Shown: positions 29,947 to 34,568 of the stretch, piece after piece
Layout: every line of letters starts with the position of its first letter
Position numbering within the stretch: position 1 is the first letter of the stretch
Assembly (NCBI GenBank): GCA_023717565.1
Contig: JAMQPI010000700.1
Coordinates: 1 to 34,568 of the forward strand
Length of the DNA stretch: 34,568 nucleotides
Source: Pyrinomonadaceae bacterium
GTDB taxonomy: Bacteria > Acidobacteriota > Blastocatellia > Pyrinomonadales > Pyrinomonadaceae
Direction: 5' to 3'
The notes under the pieces: model-generated
What the model was told of the DNA's origin: nothing
Databases searched by the model: none
The model's input: the letters and a program-made list of their open reading frames with translations, nothing else
Translations under genes and position numbers: made by a program

Positions 29947-31725
29947 TCACTTCAAGTCGTTCGATGTTTCGGGCTCAACAGTCCTCGCTGCTCGCATTAC
30001 ACGATGGGTGCGGCACGGATCAATCTCTTGGGCTGCAGGCGCATCCAGAACGTTTCGATCGCCTTCATGGCCTAGGCGGAAAATCCGGAGACCGAGCTGC
30101 TTCGGGTCACCGACGTGCTCGTAAACAAGGGTCAATTCCTGAGGAATCTTTTCCGCTAAGAGAGGTGCCAGACAGGGTGTGGAATCTAGCCATCTTTCCT
30201 CGAGCACCATGAAGTCGACGTTCTTACGTTTCGCGTACGCGAGGACCACGGTGAGATCTTCGTTAGGGATGTAAAGATGACGGCCAGCCGTGTAGAAGGC
30301 TGGCCAGGGCCCAGTTGCCATTATTAATGGCGACTTCAGCCCCTGCGACCTGATCCACTCCGCCGCCAATCTTTCGCGCCCTGGATCCTTTCGAATTCGA
30401 ACAAGAAGGTTAACCAACTGGCTCGCAACCACGATCAAAGTAACGACGGCGAGGGTTTGACTGGGGCTGATGCGAAGAACGCCCCGTGCGCGGCTACCGA
30501 ATGTTTTATAGAACCAACTCGCGACCGCGACGGCACCGGTGGCGGCCCACCCAAGAGCCAGAGGTAAGAGCGGAACCAGATACCTCTCGTTGTGGTAAGT
30601 GGCGGCGTAACCAAGAAAGGTGGCGAAGATGAAAGACCCAATATAGATTTCAAGCCGGATTTGGCTGGCATTGCGCGCGACGGCGAAGAGTCCGACGCCG
30701 CTCAGGATCAAAAAGAGTGGTGGAAGGAGCTCACTAATTATGAAGTACTCGTGATACAGCCCTTTGAGGGTGTGTTTAGCAAACCTGCCGACCCGATCGA
30801 GAAACGTCGGTGTTGGCGCTCCGGGGGCCTGCTGCTCAGACGTCGGAGGAGCCGAGGCTGGTGCACCTGGAAGCTCTGGTCGGGTACCTGCCCAGGCAAC
30901 ATCAGCCCTGGTTAGTTGACCATCGGGCAACAGCTTGCGGATGTCAACGTTGTTGGAGGGTAGATTGGTGGCGAACTTTTCCGTGATTGTCCACCGGCCA
31001 GTTTCTTGTCGCAAGTAATAGACGTAGGGCGCCGCCGCTAGCAACGCGCCGAGAACGACGAGAGCACATCGGGATAGTAGCCAGCGGCCTCCGGCCTTTC
31101 GCGCAAAGCCGACGACACTGATAATCAGACACAGAAGGAAGACATACCCCAGCGCCTCAGGCCGAGTTAAGTACGCCAATCCGAATACTAGTCCAGTCAA
31201 GAGAAAGTAGCGCCCGGTACTCCTTTCGATCGCTACCCAGCCAATGAGAATTCCGCTGGTTAGTAGCAACGTGTAGACGGATTCCGTCAGTACCCGCAAT
31301 GAGTAGTGGATTAGGAGCGGGTCAAAGATTACGAAGAGCGCGGCAACCAATGCGATCACTCTGCGGCCTGAGAATCGCCGAGTAATGAAGTAAGCCGGTA
31401 CGACGGTCATCCCACCAGCCAACGCTGAAATTATTCTCCCTGTCTGGACCGGATCGCGACGGAAAATACCGGCGAAGAGTGAGATAAGCAGCGGATAGAA
31501 TGGAGACCAGTAGGTGCTTAGGCCTCGATCCAGGTCGCCGGCCAACAGGCTTTGGGCGAGCGTCGCGTAGTACACCCCGTCTGAAGTGATAAAATCCCCA
31601 AAGGGGATCAAAACGATCCGTAGAACGCATCCCAGTATCGCTAAGCCAAGAACTGCAAGCAATTCGCGACTATTCGCCTTGGGTAGTGAACTTGAGCGGT
31701 CGTTTTTTGCTATGAAACTCTCCAT
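29947..31725 (-). CDS. GT-C (GT39-like) membrane glycosyltransferase
   Basis: The 592-residue protein has many membrane segments. The first outer loop carries FGDFITSDGVYYATLAQ, the acidic GT39-type loop, and YWSPFYPLLISL follows, typical of the same group. FGLAYLTRPEAL matches the conserved Arg-Pro segment. It would use polyprenyl-phosphate sugars to glycosylate an acceptor outside the membrane. A longer frame opens at TTG 31860, but ATG 31725 begins just before the first helix, so I prefer it; its Shine-Dalgarno site is weak. It lies between the AraC regulators and the main block, and is the fourth GT-C-like gene if the one at 20299 is counted. Confidence 0.8.
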   Translation of the reverse strand: MESFIAKNDRSSSLPKANSRELLAVLGLAILGCVLRIVLIPFGDFITSDGVYYATLAQSLLAGDLDRGLSTYWSPFYPLLISLFAGIFRRDPVQTGRIISALAGGMTVVPAYFITRRFSGRRVIALVAALFVIFDPLLIHYSLRVLTESVYTLLLTSGILIGWVAIERSTGRYFLLTGLVFGLAYLTRPEALGYVFLLCLIISVVGFARKAGGRWLLSRCALVVLGALLAAAPYVYYLRQETGRWTITEKFATNLPSNNVDIRKLLPDGQLTRADVAWAGTRPELPGAPASAPPTSEQQAPGAPTPTFLDRVGRFAKHTLKGLYHEYFIISELLPPLFLILSGVGLFAVARNASQIRLEIYIGSFIFATFLGYAATYHNERYLVPLLPLALGWAATGAVAVASWFYKTFGSRARGVLRISPSQTLAVVTLIVVASQLVNLLVRIRKDPGRERLAAEWIRSQGLKSPLIMATGPWPAFYTAGRHLYIPNEDLTVVLAYAKRKNVDFMVLEERWLDSTPCLAPLLAEKIPQELTLVYEHVGDPKQLGLRIFRLGHEGDRNVLDAPAAQEIDPCRTHRVMRAARTVEPETSNDLK

Positions 31726-31896
31726 CAACCCGCGAAAAAGAAACGGCTTATGGCTCGGAATCCCAAGCCCGTTTGGAGGTGGCCCTGTTTCAGCCTTCAC
31801 AAGCTCAATCAAGTCTCGAGGTCCAGAGCCCTTCGGGTTTCGTATACAACTACTCAGCAAGTCTTACTCTTTTCGCAGGCGATGAGAGCGCCTGTA

Positions 31897-32625
31897 TTAA
31901 CCGAACAAGGCCGTGCGCGCTTGGTAATCCACCGCCTTCAGTCCCGTCGACTCTCTGAAACTACGGGAGAAGTAGTGGCTGTCGGAGAACCCGACGCGCG
32001 CCGCTACCTCTTTCACGCTAAACTGACGCGAGGTAAGGATTCGTTTTGCTTCCTCGATACGCATATCTCGAAGCAGTTGACGGAAGCTTACCCCAACTTC
32101 CTGATTGAGAATCCGGGAGAGGCGTTTTGGCGAGATGGGCAGTTCCCTTGCGACCTGGTCCAAGTCGAGGCCAGGATCGGTATATTTCTCGGCTAGAACA
32201 CGCAGTACTTCGCGCAAGGTATCGTAGTTGCGCTCTTTGTGTAAGTGGGGGCAAGCAGCAATAGGCAGGATCTGGCGCAAAGCATGAACGATCTCTTGAT
32301 CGTTGTTGTTGCTTTGATCGCTCAGTATGAACTCGCCTCTGATGTATTCGCCGACATCACCCGGGTAGATAGTTTCTCGACGGAGGATGAGCACTGGCGT
32401 CTGCGGATAGATGCGACGCAGTTCGCTTAAGTAAAGCCGGCGCACTGGATACTGCGCAATCCCGATCACGATCAGGTTAATTGCATCGGTCCCACTCAGT
32501 CTTTCTCTATCTGCTGAGTGAACTGGGATCAGGTGTGCTTCAGGGACTCCCCCTCGTAACGCTGTGAGCGTATGCTCGCAACAGTCGACGGCCATGATAT
32601 GCAGTGCTGCTTCAGTATTAGTCAT
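31897..32625 (-). CDS. AraC-family regulator with an unrecognised N-terminal domain
   Basis: The 242-residue protein ends in an AraC/XylS DNA-binding domain (about residues 125-236), with VKEVAARVGFSDSHYFSRSF as the second helix-turn-helix. The N-terminal ~115 residues do not look like an arabinose-binding cupin. They have alternating strands such as IMAVDCCEHTL and INLIVIGIAQYPVRRL, suggesting a receiver-like or Rossmann-like fold without a clear phosphorylation Asp. It is paralogous to the regulator at 33160-33873. AGGAGG lies eight bases before ATG 32625. It may control the glycan genes downstream on the same strand. A 6-bp hairpin (31877-31895) follows its stop, without a U-tract. Confidence 0.85.
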   Translation of the reverse strand: MTNTEAALHIMAVDCCEHTLTALRGGVPEAHLIPVHSADRERLSGTDAINLIVIGIAQYPVRRLYLSELRRIYPQTPVLILRRETIYPGDVGEYIRGEFILSDQSNNNDQEIVHALRQILPIAACPHLHKERNYDTLREVLRVLAEKYTDPGLDLDQVARELPISPKRLSRILNQEVGVSFRQLLRDMRIEEAKRILTSRQFSVKEVAARVGFSDSHYFSRSFRESTGLKAVDYQARTALFG

Positions 32626-33159
32626 AGTTTGCTCCTCCTGATTGCCGTGGTTGGCAAAAGGATTTCGCCAGTTTTGATTCTGGGCCCTAATGACCCCGCA
32701 CGCTGTTCGCAGATTTTGGTTGCGCTGAGAGCGTTACAACTGAACCTCTTCAGGATTAGCTCGCCCCAACTGAACTTTTCTATTTGGCTTCTTTTAGCTT
32801 GTATTTCTTTTTGCCTGCGTTTGTAGGTTCCGCTGGTAGCTTCGTGCCGAAGCTTCAGTGTATGGCGCTGGCTTGGGCATGGAAGGTCACAAGCATTAGT
32901 GATTTAGCCTATAGAGAGAGGGACGACGGTGAGGTTGCCAACACCTGTTGCGGCCTGCCGCAGCTCAAAGGTATCCGCCCGCCGCCCCTCTTTCTTCGGG
33001 CCTCCGTCGCATCCGTAGACGGAAGCCCGAAACCCAAAGTCTTCACCTTCAAGGGCTTCTTCGCGCAAGATTCGTGGAAAAGCCAAATCACGTCAAAAAC
33101 GTTTACTCGCCAACAACTCGTTGAAATCCCCAAGGTACCGCATTGGATAGAACCGGCGG
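32626..33159. other. Gap between the two AraC-type genes
   Basis: This 534-base stretch holds the ribosome site of the downstream regulator (AGGAGG, 32634-32639, minus strand). A strong inverted repeat lies at 32997-33029: CGGGCCTCCGTC pairs with GACGGAAGCCCG around a nine-base loop, with one mismatch and no T-run on either side. Open frames here are short and unlike known proteins. One minus-strand frame ends in ATGVGNLTVVPLSIG at 32904 and might be a relic. I see no clear promoter. Confidence 0.5.
32997..33029. repeat. Perfect-but-one inverted repeat between the AraC genes
   Basis: Twelve bases pair with one mismatch around a nine-base loop. Without a T-run it is not a standard terminator. 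It could be a regulator-binding palindrome or an RNA hairpin in the leader of the downstream AraC gene. Confidence 0.6.
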
Positions 33160-33873
33160 TCACCCGTAGATTGCATCTTGAGTGTGGTACTCGCTAGCGC
33201 TCAATCCTGTGAGTTTCTTAAAGGCGCGCGAAAAATAGTGACTGTCAGAGAAGCCGACACGAGCTGCCACTTCCTTAACACTGTATTGCCGTGAGGCCAG
33301 CAGACGCTTCGCCTCTTCGATGCGTGTCGTCGTCAGAAGTTGGCGGAAGCTAATGCCAACTTGTTGATTGAGGATCTTTGAGAGGACTGGTCGCGGCATC
33401 GTGAGTTCTCGGGCCACACGGGAAATATCAAGCTCCGGATCAGAGTAGTTTTCAGCTAACACTCGCATTACGTCCCGCACAGTGTCGTAGTTGTGAGTCT
33501 GGTTAACGTGCTCACACAGGGGTAGCGGCAGGACCTTCCTCAAGGAACGAACCATCTCCAGATCCGACTTATTACTGGGTTGTTGACTAAGAATGAACTC
33601 GCCACGAATCATGGCCTTGAGTCCGAGTTCATTCTCTGCTCGGCGCAAAATCATCAACGGAACGTCCGGATAGACACGGCGCAATTGGCTGATGAAAAGC
33701 CGGCGCACGGGATACTGCGCAATACCGATAACGATCAGATCAACATCGTGATGTGCCGAATGAGCTCGCTGCCTCTCCTTCGACGCGACCGGCGTCAACC
33801 GAACAGCGGGGACGCCTTCCAGAGCCTCCAGGGTGTGCTCGCAACAATCAATTGCCATTATGGATAGTTCCAC
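33160..33873 (-). CDS. AraC-family regulator, paralogue of the neighbour
   Basis: The 237-residue protein has the same layout as the regulator at 31897-32625: an N-terminal domain with IMAIDCCEHTL and VIGIAQYPVRRL, and a C-terminal AraC domain with VKEVAARVGFSDSHYFSRAF. The two are alike over nearly their full length, pointing to a tandem duplication. The start is GTG 33873, with GGGAG about ten bases upstream. ATG 33858 would cut the first strand. A weak promoter candidate lies upstream at 33909-33937. The two could bind similar sites and cross-regulate. Confidence 0.84.
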   Translation of the reverse strand: MELSIMAIDCCEHTLEALEGVPAVRLTPVASKERQRAHSAHHDVDLIVIGIAQYPVRRLFISQLRRVYPDVPLMILRRAENELGLKAMIRGEFILSQQPSNKSDLEMVRSLRKVLPLPLCEHVNQTHNYDTVRDVMRVLAENYSDPELDISRVARELTMPRPVLSKILNQQVGISFRQLLTTTRIEEAKRLLASRQYSVKEVAARVGFSDSHYFSRAFKKLTGLSASEYHTQDAIYG

Positions 33874-33908
33874 TGCAGACGCTCTCCCACCGGTTGAATG
33901 GTTAATAA

Positions 33909-33937
33909 ATCTAAAAGTAGATCACCAAACGAACCAA
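33909..33937 (-). promoter_or_regulatory. Sigma-70-like promoter candidate for the AraC gene
   Basis: On the minus strand TTGGTT (33932-33937) and TTAGAT (33909-33914) are 17 bases apart. The hexamers match the consensus only in part, so this is a weak call supported by position and AT-rich flanks. Confidence 0.3.
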
Positions 33938-34052
33938 ACCCCAATAAAATTGCATTAAAACTAGAAGAATTCTTGACGTTTTTCCACCATTTCACATTTT
34001 TCGTCCACGCGAAAGCTCTTGTACAATCGCACTTGGCGGCCTATTCTCTTGC

Positions 34053-34254
34053 TGAAGCAACAGCTTCAACTTTCTTGCCTCAGTCCCGAAATGGGCCCCT
34101 CCTGAAGATGAGCACTGAAGTAACTACCTTGGTATTTAAGCCCAGGTAGAAGCAGTCTCTTGAAAGTCGCAGGCAAACTAAGAGGTACCGACGGAAAGAC
34201 AACTTTTCGTTGTTTGCCAGGTCAAAAAAGGCAGCTTTCAGCGGAAAGCTCATG
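34053..34254 (+). ncRNA. Hairpin-rich leader of the plus-strand gene, candidate regulatory RNA
   Basis: Several stems can form on the plus strand: TGAAGC/GCTTCA (34053-34068), CTACCT-GG/CC-AGGTAG (34124-34149, one mismatch), GGCAAAC/GTTTGCC (34172-34218) and AGCTTTC/GAAAGCT (34233-34250). A small hairpin ACAAC/GTTGT (34199-34213) shares bases with GTTTGCC, so two folds exclude each other, as in a switch. Directly after the last stem is an ATG-TAA start-stop pair (34252-34257), 20 bases before the gene. I could not match it to a known riboswitch family. Confidence 0.4.
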
Positions 34255-34277
34255 TAAGCAGGAGTCTGAAGGGTCTT

Positions 34278-34568
34278 ATGCAGAATCAACCAGCGACCGC
34301 AATTCTCACGCGCTTTTGTAGCTCGATGACACGAGTTGTCTTGGCACACCGTTCTATTTCCTTTGTCCTACTGCTTTTGTGTTCGGCTCTTATTCTCGTA
34401 TTGGTTAACGAACATCGAACCAACGCTCAAACAGCCGCTGAGTCGAGACGCCCACCGTTGGTTACGATGCCTATCTTTCAAGCAGGTCTTCCAGAGGGCT
34501 TGCGAAACCTGCTAGCCAATGCGGCCAAACCGCCTTCATCGAGCGAACCATCCGTCAACGCACCGGTC
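34278..34568 (+). CDS. Exported or membrane-anchored protein, 3' end missing
   Basis: The frame is open from ATG 34278 to the window edge (97 codons). Residues ~17-27 are basic or polar (MTRVVLAHRS) and are followed by a hydrophobic stretch, ISFVLLLLCSALILVLV. This fits a signal peptide or anchor, with a possible cleavage after TNAQTA. The remaining visible residues are rich in Pro and Ser, and no domain is identifiable. AGGAG lies 14 bases and AAGGG five bases upstream; ATG 34326 is another possible start. It is transcribed away from the AraC genes, behind a long leader. Confidence 0.6.
   Translation, partial: MQNQPATAILTRFCSSMTRVVLAHRSISFVLLLLCSALILVLVNEHRTNAQTAAESRRPPLVTMPIFQAGLPEGLRNLLANAAKPPSSSEPSVNAPV

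Larger units (their letters stand above)
33874..34277. other. Divergent intergenic region with a structured leader
   Basis: This 404-base region separates the minus-strand AraC gene from the plus-strand gene at 34278. The left 100 bases are AT-rich and hold a minus-strand promoter candidate. The part from about 34034 to 34277 holds several hairpins and lies upstream of the plus-strand ATG. A TACAAT at 34022-34027 could be a plus-strand -10 element, but no good -35 element precedes it. A TTGACG at 33973-33978 lacks a good partner. Confidence 0.6.

Noticed and set aside
31877-31895. Intrinsic terminator after the AraC gene ending at 31897
   Set aside because: A 6-bp stem is present, but the following bases are not T-rich on the minus strand.
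32784-33197. Plus-strand ORF of 137 residues between the AraC genes
   Set aside because: It has no family resemblance and no ribosome site, and it overlaps the end of the AraC gene on the other strand.
34031-34056. Sigma-54-like site (GGCGG...TTGCT) before the plus-strand gene
   Set aside because: The spacing between the GG and GC elements does not fit the strict sigma-54 spacing.
34224-34250. Minus-strand terminator (AGCTTTC stem then TTTTTT)
   Set aside because: The T-run starts three bases after the stem, and no minus-strand gene lies to its right in the window. It fits better as part of the plus-strand leader.

Overview
The window is about 34.6 kb of bacterial DNA with moderate GC, free of tRNA, rRNA, CRISPR arrays and recognisable transposases. 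Long Pro-Thr linkers, BACON and PKD-like modules in secreted proteins and a large glycan-assembly locus suggest an Acidobacteriota-like soil bacterium (for example class Blastocatellia). That assignment is an impression from gene style; no marker gene in the window fixes it.

Left edge (1-2248, plus strand): the 3' part of a secreted modular glycosidase. It carries a discoidin-like tail, a 76-residue Pro-Thr linker, a beta-sandwich domain (called domain X here), a second Pro-Thr linker and a clan GH-A/GH30-like catalytic domain.

Main block (2349-29640, minus strand): an almost uninterrupted run of genes for building and exporting a glycan. Read in the direction of transcription, from right to left, it holds: a FAD enzyme resembling UDP-galactopyranose mutase/HemY fused to a small membrane domain; a free-standing small membrane protein homologous to that domain; two GT2 glycosyltransferases; a NodB-type deacetylase; a radical SAM protein; a Wzx-type flippase; two GT-C-like membrane proteins; a polyprenyl-phosphate-sugar-synthase-like GT2; an ICMT-like methyltransferase; a second FAD enzyme; another GT-C protein; a SAM methyltransferase; a 1669-residue exported mosaic protein; a polytopic membrane protein; an NAD-dependent epimerase; and two GT4 glycosyltransferases. 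Short gaps, an ATGA overlap and Shine-Dalgarno sites lying on upstream stop codons point to co-transcription and translational coupling. The likely logic (inference) is cytoplasmic assembly of a lipid-linked glycan by GT4/GT2 enzymes, flipping by the Wzx-like protein, further modification outside by GT-C enzymes using polyprenyl-phosphate sugars, and tailoring by the deacetylase, methyltransferases and FAD enzymes.

Right part (29661-33873, minus strand): another GT-C transferase, possibly a 63-residue ORF, a terminator-like hairpin just before the main block, and two paralogous AraC-type regulators sharing an N-terminal domain I do not recognise. At 34278 a plus-strand gene for an exported or anchored protein begins behind a roughly 240-base, hairpin-rich leader and runs off the window.

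The observations most worth following are domain X, found on both sides of the locus in a glycosidase and in the M23/BACON/PKD protein; the FAD-enzyme/small-membrane-protein pair; the terminator-like hairpin in front of the main block; the paired AraC regulators with their shared N-terminal domain; and the structured leader at the right edge.
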